Shown here piece by piece: positions 1-11,195 of a DNA stretch of 64,000 nt (positions within the stretch are counted from its first letter, which is position 1; each line of letters begins with the position of its first letter). The position numbers and the translations under genes are program-made. This DNA is from Metellina segmentata (lineage: Eukaryota > Arthropoda > Arachnida > Araneae > Tetragnathidae): contig OX375872.1 of NCBI GenBank assembly GCA_947359465.1, forward strand, positions 9,804,137 through 9,868,136. Direction: 5' to 3'. The notes below the pieces were generated by a model. It was given only the letters and a program-made list of their open reading frames with translations, made no database searches and was not told where the DNA came from.

Positions 1-40
1 GAAAAGACTGGCATCTTCTCTCAGACTCACCGAACGTCAG
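1..40 (+). CDS. HHEX: HHEX homeobox orthologue, homeodomain exon, 3' end
   Basis: Position 1 is the last base of a codon. Codons 2-40 read KRLASSLRLTERQ, followed by a GT donor (GTGAGG at 41). This is helix 2 and the turn of an antennapedia-superclass homeodomain and resembles the HHEX segment K-R-L-A-x-x-L-x-L-x-E-R-Q. The exon ends in phase 0 directly before helix 3, the known HHEX intron position. HHEX is a nuclear DNA-binding transcription factor, mostly a repressor, used in endoderm and blood development in animals. The N-terminal repressor region and homeodomain helix 1 lie left of the window. Identity rests on agreement with the next two exons. Confidence 0.9.
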
Positions 41-962
41 GTGAGGATTGGACAGATTATTTTAACATGCAGTTGTTTGGTGTCAATGATTTTACAATTG
101 TTAAAGGATACAAGTCTAAAAGGAAATGTACAGGGTGTTTTTCTAAAGCGACTATCCATTTTAGTGAACATGGCGATTGCTAAGTTTCTCTTCTCTATGC
201 TTGATGAATGTGCACGAGCTATTGCATGCATCGCTATACGAATTCAGAGCTTGCCTATGTAAATCCAAGCGAAGAATGACGCTGTGACGGTTCTTCCTTA
301 GGCTGATTCCCTAATCCTCTGCCTTGTCGTCCTCCAAACAGTAACATTAGTCCATGAGCATATTTCACTTATTTATTTACAAATTTCTTGATTATAGTAT
401 TTACAGGTTCCGTCTATAATACATAGTCGGGAATAATCCCCTTCGATCTCCAGCGCAAAACAACGCGTCCTGCTTCCTCGCTGGTCTTCGTGCAAGTCCC
501 TTCTCTTTTCAACCCTCCCCAAACGGGTTCCTTTTCCAAAAACCCGAGGGGGACCCCCGTGGAGTTCGATTCTATGTCCCTCGACCCGTCCCCAAACCTG
601 GTGAGGTTACAGGGAACTTCACAGACGCCTTACGTCACAGAAACGATGTTATCGACTGACTTAAACAGTACCCTCTACCGCTCAAACACGCATTCTGGAT
701 ACACATTCTTTCCAAAATGTCTACTTGGGGGTTCTTGTTTCACTACATTTTTTTACTTGATGTCCTCGCGTGTTTGGCGTAACTGGTCTAAATATGGTAC
801 TTGTGCAATAAAACGCGCCAAAATAATCATCCATGTTTCATTGGTTTCCATCGCAAGAAATGTATTGAGAATCTAAATATTTCACTCAACTCATTTTGTT
901 TTATTGAAACGGTTAATGTCTCTTGTGATATCATTTACTGATAATTTTTTAAACAATTTCAG
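41..962 (+). other. HHEX intron before the helix-3 exon
   Basis: The stretch runs from GTGAGG at 41 to a polypyrimidine-rich acceptor ending in TTTCAG at 962. It is 922 bp long. A G+C-richer patch lies at about 480-680. Open frames here do not resemble proteins and are read as chance. No repeat family of this window was recognised inside it. Confidence 0.8.
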
Positions 963-1013
963 GTGAAGACGTGGTTCCAAAATCGTAGGGCTAAATGGCG
1001 TAGACTTAAACAG
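963..1013 (+). CDS. HHEX: HHEX homeobox orthologue, 51-bp helix-3 exon
   Basis: The exon is exactly 17 codons, VKTWFQNRRAKWRRLKQ, between AG at 961-962 and a GTAAAT donor at 1014. WFQNRRAKW is the DNA-recognition helix of a homeodomain, with Gln50 and Asn51 present. The extension RRLKQ just after it is typical of HHEX and unlike the TLX, BARX or NK families. As I recall, the vertebrate HHEX gene also has a 51-bp exon encoding this segment, so exon size and phase (0-0) support orthology. No frameshift or stop is present and both splice sites look good, so the exon appears functional. Confidence 0.95.
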
Positions 1014-1242
1014 GTAAATTTACCAATCATTCTGCATTGTCCTTGTTTAGTCGTATCCGAAATATTTAGCTGCTATGATACATTATCGTGTAAACACGAA
1101 TTATATACACTATGAAGTTGCAGTGGCATCAATACTATGGTTGGTTGGGGTTTTTTGGCGCAAGTGTCATATTAGGCCATGCTGCGCCAGACACAAGACA
1201 TCATCAAGTAATGGGCATACACACGACACAACGAAAGCTTTA

Positions 1243-1335
1243 CAGACCCAGAAGAGAGAAGTCCACCCTGGGAGCAATCGAACTTGCACTCCCTACAACT
1301 CTATGGTTGCTAGAGCAGTACACATAGCCACGACG
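1243..1335 (-). repeat. tRNA-like SINE head fragment
   Basis: On the minus strand a B-box-like AGTTCGATTGC is followed by a CTCCC stem side, and upstream there is a GCTCTAGCAACC segment. It looks like a decayed tRNA-derived head of a short interspersed element. The A box is poor and the cloverleaf cannot be completed, so it is not called a tRNA gene. Confidence 0.35.
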
Positions 1336-1462
1336 GCCATCTCAAAGACAATAAGAGATTCCGGTCAGACCTTATTTGGAGACATACGATTTGCTAACAA
1401 TTTGATTAAACCGCGGTTGATTTGTACCCAAGTGTCTCCCTATGTCTTCCTCATATTATTAA

Positions 1463-1654
1463 CCCTCTCGGTGGTTGTCTCGACGTGGTTTTCGCCATTA
1501 GCAAGACTGACGACATATCTCGCCATAAGAAGAAAACTGACTAGATCTTGATCTCGTCATCATAAAGAGAAATCGCAACGTCTTAATGACATGATATCTC
1601 GTCATTAACAAATTGATCAGATCCTGATTGACGATATCGAAACCACTTGGAGGG
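1463..1654 (+). mobile_element. piggyBac-like MITE, intact copy (192 bp)
   Basis: The element starts CCCTCTCGGTGGTTGTCTCG and ends in the imperfect inverse ACCACTTGGAGGG. Both sides carry TTAA (1459-1462 and 1655-1658). TTAA target duplication with CCC/GGG ends is the signature of piggyBac transposons; this copy is too short to encode a transposase. The interior repeats motifs around AGATCTTGAT and GATATCTCGTCAT. It lies in the last HHEX intron. At least eight relatives occur in the window. Confidence 0.85.
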
Positions 1655-2255
1655 TTAAATATTTTATTAAATTTTAAGTTGATTCATTTAAATTTGGTAA
1701 TGTATTCTATAAACAGTAGAATTTCTTTTAAATTTAAGTTCAAATTACTTTCAACAAATCGTAGCAAAAGGATGTGAACTGAAGGTCTTAGGGCAAAATA
1801 ATGAAAATCCTCTCTTCAACAATTATTTCAGGAGAGCTATTTTCAAAATTATAATGGTTTATCCGCTATTCAAGAGGGCGTGCCAACTTAAATATTCAAG
1901 TATTCATTCAAACAATTAGAAATTCTTTTATTACTTTTGAATATCTTGTTTTGAATTGTTTTCATTACGGAACATATTTCTCTGTAGCTTATCTCTCTCA
2001 TAGAAAACAGTAAAAAAAATAATAGAATCACTTTCTGTGAAAGTGGCTTTAATGAAAATGTTGGTGTTCCTCATGTGACATTGGGACTCTCATAGAGCTA
2101 ATAGACTGGGCACGTTAATCATTACTCTCATCACATTAATTGATCTCAGAAATAGATCGGTAATTTTCACCAATCTGTAAAAACTATCCACACCTGTTTT
2201 GAACCCTACTCAAAACTACATGAAGCGTAATTCTAAACAATTTTTCTCATTCTAG

Positions 2256-2369
2256 GAGCATTCCAACTGTGGGATAAGCCTTTCATCAGAAGAATCCCTA
2301 GTCAGCGAACAGAGGAAAGAATTTGTTCACTACTCGAATGCAGAGGACAGTCGCTCAACAAGTGCCTAA
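2256..2369 (+). CDS. HHEX: HHEX homeobox orthologue, terminal exon
   Basis: After TTCTAG at 2250-2255 a phase-0 frame begins EHSNCGISLSSEESLV and runs 37 codons to TAA at 2367-2369. The first residue, Glu, continues RRLKQ as in other HHEX proteins (RRLKQE), and an acidic EESL/EQRKE segment follows, in keeping with the acidic HHEX C-terminus. The tail is about half the length of the vertebrate one. The acceptor has a good pyrimidine tract. The exon assignment is inferred from frame, phase and acceptor; a transcript would settle it. No canonical AATAAA lies within the next kilobase, so the 3' UTR end is unknown. Confidence 0.8.
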   Translation, partial: EHSNCGISLSSEESLVSEQRKEFVHYSNAEDSRSTSA

Positions 2370-2377
2370 TGTATGAT

Positions 2378-2473
2378 CCAACTGTGGGATTAGACTGTAA
2401 TCAGAAGAAATCCTTAGTCAGAGAACAGCGGAGAGAATTTGTTCACTACTCGAATGCAGAGGGCAATCGCTCT
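2378..2473 (+). pseudogene. Tandem decayed duplicate of the HHEX terminal exon
   Basis: This segment repeats bases 2263-2357 at an offset of 115-116 bp. Matching blocks include CCAACTGTGGGAT, TCCTTAGTCAG and GAGAATTTGTTCACTACTCG. The corresponding frame reads SNCGI then meets TAA within eight codons, and there is no acceptor AG in front of it. It is therefore a local tandem duplication now inside the 3' UTR or flank, not a usable alternative exon. Similarity of roughly 85% implies a fairly old event. Confidence 0.8.
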
Positions 2474-4320
2474 AAACTTTGGCACACAAATGTCATGGTG
2501 GTGGTCGTGACAAAATAGTAAAATAATATTACTCAAAACGTTTATCTTATAGATTAATATAATTTTTAATGTGGTTTTATTTAAAACCTAATGGAATGAA
2601 AATAATTTAAAGTACCTGGCAATAATCAAAGTTAAAACTCATTCAAAATTTTATTAATCTATCAAAGATAAAAAATTTGTAGTTATATTTTAACAATTTT
2701 TATTTTGAGAAAAAATTGCTACTTCAATTTTAAAAATTTTTTGCTGGAACTAAAACATTTATTATATTTACACACCTAATGTAAAACTTAAAAAAAAAAA
2801 AACTTTTTCATACATATATTACTGACACAAGCGACATTGAAATTTAGAAGCAATGTTATAATGTTGTATTGTGTGTGCAATGATTTATTATATTGCTTGA
2901 GGATCTATTTATGTTCTTATTTCCAGACAAGAGAATACACTTAATTTATGTTGTTGACTGTTTTTAAAAAAATGTTGAGAAAAGTTAAGCATTTTATTAA
3001 AATATTCATTTTCTTGGTTTGTTGGATATTTTATAAAAATGGATAGTCTACATTTTCTTTCTTTTGTAAACTTGACAAACCCCAATTCACGGAAAGTATT
3101 TGTTACTTCCTCTAAGTATCCTGAACTTGGCAGTAGGAAATTTTAAGAGATCTGAATGTTGTAAAATAACAAATATTCTTTTATTCTATCATGCTAATTA
3201 TTTTACAGTGATGCTCTATAATTTACAGTAAATTACATGACATTTCTAAAAATAGCAAAGAGTCTCTTCCGGAGACAACCTCAAAAGTAGGGGCCGTCTC
3301 TAGCTGACGCCCTTCCAACGACTAGACTCTTCTCGAGTCTCTGAGAGAATCTCACGATCGCCGAACCAGCCCTCTGTCTACTCCAAGCCTCGAAGCTCGA
3401 GTCCCGTGGGAAAAACCCTCGAGGAGTTTTCCACCGTCCGAAATTCCAAAAAGGGGAACCTCCCAGCCTTTTCACTCCTTTTTTACAACATTTTCCGACC
3501 AGGAACAATACTGGTGAATCCAAATATCCCTTTGTCACCTTGCCACAGTACCAATATAACAGACTTCAAAAACAGGACAAAAAAAAAAGAGAAACTTAGG
3601 AATAAACAATTTAATCACGAATTCGTGGCGCCATCTATCATTGAAAAGTGTACTAAATCCTTGTCTATGCATGTAATCGAAAGTAATTCGTAGTAACAGT
3701 TTATTTTCAAAGGCCAGCACAAAAACATGCTGTATCAATTCAAATTTGTAAATGATCCTCGGTTCAACAGGCACTGTGTTTGAATCCCAGGCTGGACATA
3801 GATGTAGTTCAGATTCCGCATAAAGCCGTATGGATTCGGAAACAGATGACATTATTCCATAGAATTACTCAGAATGAGTAAGACAAACCTGAGCAAAAAC
3901 TAGAGAAATAGGATCGGTGGTAATGGTTTTCTTCAGTCAAATATTTGACGTTAAACTTCAAAACTGTTGGAGATCTTTTCTGGAATTCATTTTTATAGTC
4001 TGATAGAAAAGAAGGAAAATAAAAAATTTACATTAAATAATTTATTAATACATTTTAAAATATATGAAATGGGTAACTCGAATATTTATCTCATTGAGTA
4101 GGGGATGGTAAAAATTATTTAATTTTTTTATCAAAAATATTTAAACAGATTAAACACAAAGACAGTCCTACATTTTCGAGAATATATTGCATTTGGATCC
4201 CAAAATAGAACATGACTGTTGATTTTCACAGAACCCCAGGCCCAGATATTTAAAAGAAACCTATCTTAAAATTAGTATACCTGTCTAGAGTCTAGCAAGA
4301 TTCATGTCCACATAATTTCA
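2474..4320. other. AT-rich flank of HHEX
   Basis: Mostly AT-rich, low-complexity sequence (A runs at 2790-2802). A G+C-richer patch at 3280-3480 has an open frame on the minus strand that resembles no protein I know. ATTAAA at about 2993 and AATAAA at about 3600 are the first possible polyadenylation signals downstream of HHEX, but nothing else supports them. Confidence 0.4.
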
Positions 4321-4512
4321 GTAGGTAGGTAGTGGAACTTACGACGCACTGGAGCAACGACCAATTGGCGACAGTCAGGGATGAATTCCACGGATCCGAG
4401 GATATAACACCTCGTAATATTGAAACACGGTCATATGAGGTCACACCTGAGCTGGCACCCCACTCTCCAAACTTCCACACCATGCCAATGTGAGGACATT
4501 TGAAGTCACGAT
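4321..4512 (-). repeat. tRNA-derived SINE, 5'-truncated
   Basis: It contains the family's conserved blocks, read on + as GCACTGGAGCAAC, GAACCACGGTCA-like and CACCCCACTCTCCAAACTTC. The tRNA head, which should lie to the right, is missing, so this is a 5'-truncated copy. Confidence 0.75.
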
Positions 4513-4674
4513 AAAAACAAGCGAGCAGAAAAATTGGCGCAAGCCGTGTAAGATGTCCAACTGCGATAAAATTTGGTGAATGTCAAGAACATACATCGAA
4601 AAACAAACGATTAAAATTTCAGAACACTTGAATGATTTATTTGAGAGTTTGACCGATACAAATGAAGGAAGTTA

Positions 4675-5210
4675 ATAAGACGTTGGTCCACTTCTGGCCT
4701 GGATTCAAGCTGTCAACCGGCGTGGTATAGACTGAAAAAGTTCCCCTCAGGAATTTCTTGCCAAATTGTCTCCAACTGTCGGGTTAAATAGTCAACATTC
4801 CGGGATGGTTGCAATAACCTTCCCATAACGTCCCAAATGTGCTCTATGGGGGAGAGATCAGACCAAGTTGTCCAAGGAAGTGTCAGGAAAGCTTAAAGAC
4901 AGTTCATAGCAACACGTGCCATTATCTTGTTGAAAAGTAAGTCCGGGGTGTAGCAAAAGGAACGGTAACACAACTGGTCGTAGAATGTCGTTTACGTACC
5001 GCTGTGCTGTAAGTATGCCAGAAATGACTACCAAAGGGCTATCAAAGCCATAACGCCCTGTTGTGGGCATGTGTGGCGTGCGATAGTAATGGTAGGATCC
5101 CCACGCTGCTCTGGACAACTCCACATCCGTCTGCGGTTGGCGTCACTAAAGAGTATACGTTCGCAGTGGATCGAGTCCGGCACCATTCAAGATCTACCAA
5201 GTTTTTCATA
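4675..5210 (-). pseudogene. Tc1-like transposase remnant
   Basis: The minus strand encodes in order ERILFSDANRRRMW (first catalytic Asp, usually FSDE), LTAQRYVNDILRPVVLPFLL, HPGLTFQQDNGT (second Asp) and SDLSPIEHIWDVMGRL (catalytic Glu). This is the C-terminal two thirds of a Tc1-family DD34E transposase. The usual ARPHTA after QQDN has been replaced by a deletion and frameshift, so it is dead. The N-terminal DNA-binding part is missing and no TIR was found. A SINE copy sits about 160 bp to its left. Confidence 0.85.
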
Positions 5211-5345
5211 TAATTTGAAAATAGGTTTAGAATGCCTCAAAAAGATTTTTTTCAGCCTGTAGTTCCAAGTATTACAAACTCGTAACCTTGTATAGAGAAC
5301 TAGTTAAAAATAATTGCCAATGGCCTCTGAAGTAAAGTACGAGTT

Positions 5346-5400
5346 ATGGTAATTTTTATTAACGTCGTACTAGAGCAACACAACGGGCTATTGACGACAA
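5346..5400 (-). repeat. SINE tail fragment
   Basis: It reads ATTAACGTCGTACTAGAGCA then ACACAACGGGCTATTGACGAC, the 3' end of the window's SINE family in inverse orientation. The body and head are absent. Confidence 0.65.
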
Positions 5401-6186
5401 GTAAAGTACGAGAGTCAGGTGTACGATATTCTACTTCAAATCGTCAGAGCTCTTTGTTGCTTTTCTGGAAGAGGTACAATTACGAAAACGATCCGTGTCT
5501 TAGTAAAAAGTCAGTAAAATTATCTGAAAATCAAGTGCTTGGGCTAATAGTGCTTGGGCTCGATACTATTCTTTCTATGCACCAATATAAAATTACGTAG
5601 ATAACTTAAAGAACATTAACTCTAATTTGTAAACTCCGTTTAACAACAAAATAAAATAGGCTAAATGGTTGTTACTCTTCTGGGATTGTTACCACGGAAA
5701 CTTCAGCTATACCACAACTAGTCACTTATCAACTGCTCTGTTATACGGTTACGTACAATTCATGAATAATCCTTCACATTTTGTTGAAAGATGGTACCAA
5801 AACAATTATAATGAGGGGCTGTGATGGCGCTGAAGAGAAAATATACCGGCAATTTTTTCAGAAATATATCAATCTGAGCAAAGTACGATTGTGTTTAGTA
5901 CTTCTTTGATACTTCGCTTTTACTTATCAGGGAAAAAAATTATTTGTCACAATCCTGCTGTATCATCAAGTAGAATTTGTCATTCCATCAAATTTATTTT
6001 TGCCAAGTAATTAGAAGATATAACTACTAGGGAAGATGATAATGTGCAAAGCAACTTTTGCTGTTTTTGTTTTAGAGTTTGCTGTTTTGATAGATATGCC
6101 TAAACATCAAACAGGAATTACTAACGATATAAACACTCCTCGTAGATTTTTAGAAATGCTGAGGTCTACTGAAATAACTGATATTA
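5401..6186. other. Unassigned AT-rich stretch
   Basis: I recognise no gene or repeat here. The open frame at 5346-5600 starts in a SINE fragment and is not considered coding. Confidence 0.4.
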
Positions 6187-6187
6187 A

Positions 6188-7371
6188 GGCTAGGCCTCCA
6201 CTTGCGTTAGTTTAGTCGCAGTTCTGAAGCAGTCTTGTTTTGGTCTTCGTTAAAAAAAAAATCCAGTGCAAATACTTGTTTAAAATATCTGACAACCAAT
6301 CTACCGGAGGTGATGACGGACGAATATTAACTGTAATTGATACTGAATTTTACTCATTAAAGAAATCGAAAAGAACAAGTTAAAGAAATTTAAGATTGTA
6401 ATTGATGGATTCATTATTCCCAACAATTCGTCGTGGTCCAAAATTACGTGGTATTGTCTTCGGATCTTTCTCTTGGGGGATTGATCCAGGACCATCATCA
6501 ATAGCCTGTTGTGTTGCTCTAGTACAACGTTAATTAAAATTACCTTACCTTTTACCCAACAATTCCTCCAAACTACTTTTTGTCATTCGGTAATACTGGT
6601 TGGTTGATTTAGGTTTTATAGCGCAAGGTCCAGAAATGGACAAACTGCGAAAAACGCCGGGAAAGATAATAAAATCATTGTTGATGTAAAAATGTTACGA
6701 ATCAGTAGGAAAAGATTCCAGCGCAAAGTTTTATTTTTTTACGATAAAATATTTTGAAAAAAGACAGTAAAATGAGATTTAAATGCAGAGTTAAAATATG
6801 TTGAACAACATATGAAGATAAATTAATGAAAATATGATGTAAAATAATAAGAGTATGAGTTTTTTTTGAAAAGGTTGTGAAAGTAAAATATTATATCGCA
6901 TGTAAAAAGCCAAAATGCCATTTAAAAACAGAAAAAGATTTGGATGTGGATTTTCACCCACCAAATCACCCTCGTTTAAAATTGAACAATTAAAAAAATC
7001 TGTTGCGATGAGAGTTAAAAACAGGATATGCAATCCTAATGTGGTGAACACTAAAAGGTACGACACCCACAGGGTCGGTAATACTGGGGAAACGTTGCAG
7101 GGTGCTCACATCAATCTTCAAATAACTTGAAAAACTGCTCTTTCAATAATCTTTGACTAGTTATTGAATACTTGTTTAAAATGTAATGATGTACCCAATA
7201 ACGATGCTTTCGCGGTCTCGCCCGAAGCAAAAGAGCGATCCCACTGGCAGTTATCCTTTGGGAAAACTGTTCGAATTTAGCCATTTATATATCGCAGTGT
7301 GTACACCTTGTAGATTTTCTGCGATTTTTTGGTCGCCGCGACTAGAAATCGCAAGTGGAGGCTGAGCCTAA
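6188..7371. mobile_element. TIR DNA transposon remnant (about 1.2 kb)
   Basis: The left end at 6190 reads AGGCTAGGCCTCCACTTGCG; the right end at about 7348-7370 is its inverse, CGCAAGTGGAGGCTGAGCCT. Both inner flanks continue with a TAGTCGC motif. The inverted termini are about 20-35 bp. No transposase is visible inside, and a SINE copy (6428-6552) was inserted later. The GC-rich subterminal pattern recalls PIF/Harbinger-type elements, but the target duplication is not clear, so the superfamily is left open. Confidence 0.6.
6428..6552 (+). repeat. tRNA-derived SINE, 3' half
   Basis: It has the family motifs GTGGTCCAAAATTACG, GGATCTTTCTC, TGATCCAGGACC and the tail GTTGTGTTGCTCTAGTACAA, ending ATTAAAATTACC. 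It lacks head and first half and lies inside the TIR element at 6188-7371. Confidence 0.75.
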
Positions 7372-7372
7372 T

Positions 7373-8505
7373 GTAATCCAGCTCTACAAAGTCATATTAA
7401 AATGTTTTAAAATTCCGGTTTTCAGATAAACGGATAAGTTGTCTGAGCATGAAGCCAGCAAAAGATATGTACCTCAGAAGGTATCCTTGTGCCCCCAGTT
7501 CCCGTAAACTATACATAAAATACTGGTCCATGGAAATATTATTTTACTTCTTGTATTCTTCCAATTCGTAATTGGTCCGCTCTTAAAAGCGGAAGAGACA
7601 AGAAATAAATACAATAGTTTTTCTATATTACATACATCTTTATTTTTAAATGAAACTGTTATGGGTATATCCTACCTTTATTCAGGTGTATATTAATATA
7701 AAATTACAAAAAATATATATTTTAATAATTGATCGAAGTATATAGTCAATATATAGAGCAAAGTTTACAAATTTGTTTAAGTTCAGCATACTTCTGCATT
7801 TAAATAGTAACTAAAAAACGTTAAATATACACCCAACCAGTATTTTATCACTCACAGCCTCTTAGAATCACCCCAAATCAGTGTATTTTTGATGCAATAA
7901 TTTATCCACCTAGATTGCAAAAATGGCACTGTGCGGCGGCTGCCTGCCTTTGGAGGATTTGTTTTTGAAATATTTAAAAATTTGACTTCATTTTTCAAAA
8001 ATATTATAGAATGCTTATAAAAACTCTTCAAAACATATAAAATCGCTGTATATTTTAAAACATTCCATATTTTGACTAAAAATAGGCATAAAAATAAGAA
8101 AAATTAGCTATTCCGCAATACATCATAACGCATTTTTATATCAAAATATAATTTTGTTTTTTAAACTTTATTATAAATACAGAGACCTCTTTTAAGGATC
8201 CTACTGTTTCCAAATCTGAAACTGTGTAGTAAAAAATATTACAGCTCTGAACATTTAACAAGCAGAAAACCTTTAAAAATTATGACACGTTTCATCTTAT
8301 ATATCATACCTAAATAAAAAAATAATAAACTTATACACAAAATAATTATATGATCCCTGAATCATACATAGTAAAATATTATATCAAAGTTTCATACAGT
8401 TACAAATATAATATTTTGAGTTATGTTTTGCGGAAAATGAAAATGTTAAAGTCTGATTTTGAGAAAAAGCAAAAACAAACTCAAACTTGTAAACTTACCA
8501 ATTAA
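7373..8505. other. Unassigned AT-rich stretch
   Basis: Very AT-rich; no open frame or repeat family could be supported. It may include the 3' non-coding part of the Mutator-like element that follows on the minus strand. Confidence 0.4.
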
Positions 8506-9313
8506 TTAAAATATTTGGCAAAAAACACCTCCTGTTTTATATAGTTCACCTTTCTTTTCATTCAAAACAGTGATTTTTTCCTTCCTAATAGCCTTTAAAA
8601 ATTTTCTGCGCCGCTGTGCAGAAGGGGTCGAATTAATCTTTGAATTTCGAACTCGAATGTTATCCAACTGTCGATAACTTTTCACGATAAAGTACCCTGG
8701 ATTTTGGATATTTAGCTTATTTAGCACCTTTAAACAGCCTTCATATCCATTATTAAACTGGACGACGGCATCATATGCTCCCAATTTAACTGTTTTTAGG
8801 CTCACGAAAGCCTCTTTAGTGACTATCTGCCATATTACGCCATTTAAACATTCAGTTGCATTCTGTGTCTTGCCATGTAAGCATTTATCTAATTCTTCAG
8901 AACACAGTTCTAAATATGTCGGTTTAATGATGTTTAAACTGTTATTTGACAGACCAGAATATTTTTGCTTAACATGCTTTTCACCTTGAGCTAGAGCTCT
9001 CTGATGAAAACACCAGCTGCTCTCCCCAATAGAGCACTGACTATGCATTTTTTTTTTTTTTGCATTTGATGCACAGTGGAACATAGCAGCTATTACGTTC
9101 TGCTGCATGCTTTGCAAGTTCCCAACATTTGCACGATTAACTATCTCATAGTAATTCTGCAATCGATCTATAAACACATCGGTCAGCATTCCTTTACCCG
9201 ATAAACCTTTCGTTTTTTATTTCAATTTTCGTAGACGCGACCCCACTCGTTTCTGAATGTGTCCAATCCACTCCAGTTTGGAAACGCTGTTCTTTCCATA
9301 AGCATCTTGCCTA

Positions 9314-11195
9314 GGCAAGCCGCACACCGGAGAGACCGAAAAGAGACACGCGATACGAATTCGATTTCAGGTTTCTAGTCCCCTGAGGATGTCTCTACGC
9401 GACGACAAATTCTACGCACACCGCAGAAACAGGCGACCAGTTTCGACGCATGCGCATTTCAGGTGTTTACAAAAAAACCCGCCAAAGTTTGTTGTTTGTT
9501 CATACATTATGGCGGATTCCTAGGATGACGATGTGATGGAACAACTCTGTTCAACTGGAAACAAATAGACAAGAAAATTTTAAATGGGAGACTTTCACAA
9601 TCATACCTTTTTATGTCATTACTAATCAGAGTATATCGATTTAAATCCAAGTGATTTTTCTTCAAAAAATAACATTGATTTAAATAAAAATTTTACATTG
9701 CATTTTTCTTTCTGTTATGTTTAATATTTAAAATTAAATACCGAACAAGATGTATGTTATTTTATTCAAATACGTTTAAAACTTTGCTCATACTGAGTTC
9801 ACCCCAGAATTATATTGAAAATCATCCTCCCTTTGAATAAATAAAAGTACTTACTGATTGGGATCATAATTACCAGACAAATATTTTCTTCTTGGGACAC
9901 TGACCATTAGATGTCCATCAGCGGTAATTTTGTTTTAAACATTCTGTGTGGCTACAAATCGCACATGGCCAATTTAAACCATTCGCCATGTGTTGAGTGA
10001 AGATGCTCGAAATATATTCACTCAAATTATTACAATTATGAAAGCGTGCTTTGTTCCAAGATGTTTATTTAGTATTGTAGTCTGTTCATAAAAAATTTAA
10101 AGAGACCCCCGATGAAAATTTTTTCTTTATTATCACAAAGAATTTAAATTTTACACATAAATCTTTATAATTAATTGCCCATTTTAATTTTTTCATTTTG
10201 TTACATTGGTTCAATTCATATGGAGAAATTTTATACATTGATCCCTCAGAATTCTTTACATTATCTGGAATAAATATTCAATATTTATGAAATTTATATT
10301 TGGAATGTAAAAATGAATGTTTTCATCTGATAATTGAATATGTTGAGAAAAGATTATGGGAGATAATAAAAATAAATTGTTCTTTGAGCCAGATAATTTT
10401 CTTTAAAAAACACTGTGCTACTTAGGGTATTTAAGCTAGTATAACAAATAAGGAAATTATTAACTTACACAGGAGAAAGGATAATTTAATAGGGTTTCTT
10501 GAATCAAGTAAATTTATATTTCATATTAAAAAAGGAGTATTTATGGAATTTTTATTTGGAATGTAAAAGTGAATTCACTCATCTGATAATGGAGTATGTT
10601 GAGAAAAGATTATGGGAGATAAAAATTGTTCTTTGACTCAGATAATTTTCTTTAAAACCCTGTGCTACTCAGGGTATTTAAACTAGTATAACTAATAAGA
10701 AAATTATTAATTAACATAGGAGACAGGATAATTTAATAGGGTTACTTGAATCAAGTAAATTTATATTTCATATTAAAAAAGGAGTATTCACTCAAAAACC
10801 ATATAAATCATCTCTACATTATGAAATTGAAAATATATAATATATTTACTGCGAGAGAAATTCAACAGAAAAACAAGCAAATTTGAAATCTAATTAATAT
10901 TAATGAAGAAATTCAATGTGGTTAGTTGGAATATTAAAATGATATTTACCTGATCATTACACTGCCCATGTTCTTGACTTCAATTTTCGCGCGACGCGTA
11001 AGCGACTCGCCGAAAAATGCTGCACGCAACAAACGACAGGCGACAAGCGATACTAGAGGAAAGCGACCGGAAAGAGACTCTCTGTCGCCTGTCTTTTTGG
11101 TGTGCGGACATAGCGAGTGGAAGCCTGTGGGTTCAGACGTTCTGACGACTACTTATCGCGCGTCGCTTTGCGGTCTCTCCGGTGTGCGGCTTGCC
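9314..11195. mobile_element. TIR DNA transposon nested in the Mutator-like gene
   Basis: The left end reads GGCAAGCCGCACACCGGAGA and continues GACCG; the right end is its exact inverse, CGGTCTCTCCGGTGTGCGGCTTGCC at 11171-11195. Subterminal 150-200 bp regions on both sides are rich in GCGAC/GTCGC motifs, as in PIF/Harbinger elements. The core is AT-rich, contains a 256-bp tandem duplication, and encodes nothing I recognise, so this is a non-autonomous element. No clear target duplication was found. Confidence 0.8.
10285..10792 (+). repeat. Two tandem copies of a 256-bp unit
   Basis: Copy 1 is 10285-10540 and copy 2 is 10541-10792. Shared blocks include TTGAGAAAAGATTATGGGAG, ATTTAATAGGGTTWCTTGAA and TTTATATTTCATATTAAAAA. 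They form part of the core of the nested TIR element. Confidence 0.8.

Larger units (their letters stand above)
1014..2255 (+). other. HHEX last intron
   Basis: The intron is 1242 bp, from GTAAAT at 1014 to an acceptor ending ATTCTAG at 2255. It carries a tRNA-like SINE fragment (about 1243-1335) and an intact piggyBac-like MITE (1463-1654), both non-coding insertions. The rest is AT-rich, with no gene-like content. Confidence 0.8.

Noticed and set aside
1075..1551. 158-codon open frame in the HHEX intron
   Set aside because: It spans a tRNA-like repeat and half of a MITE, has no domain, and lies between two good HHEX exons.
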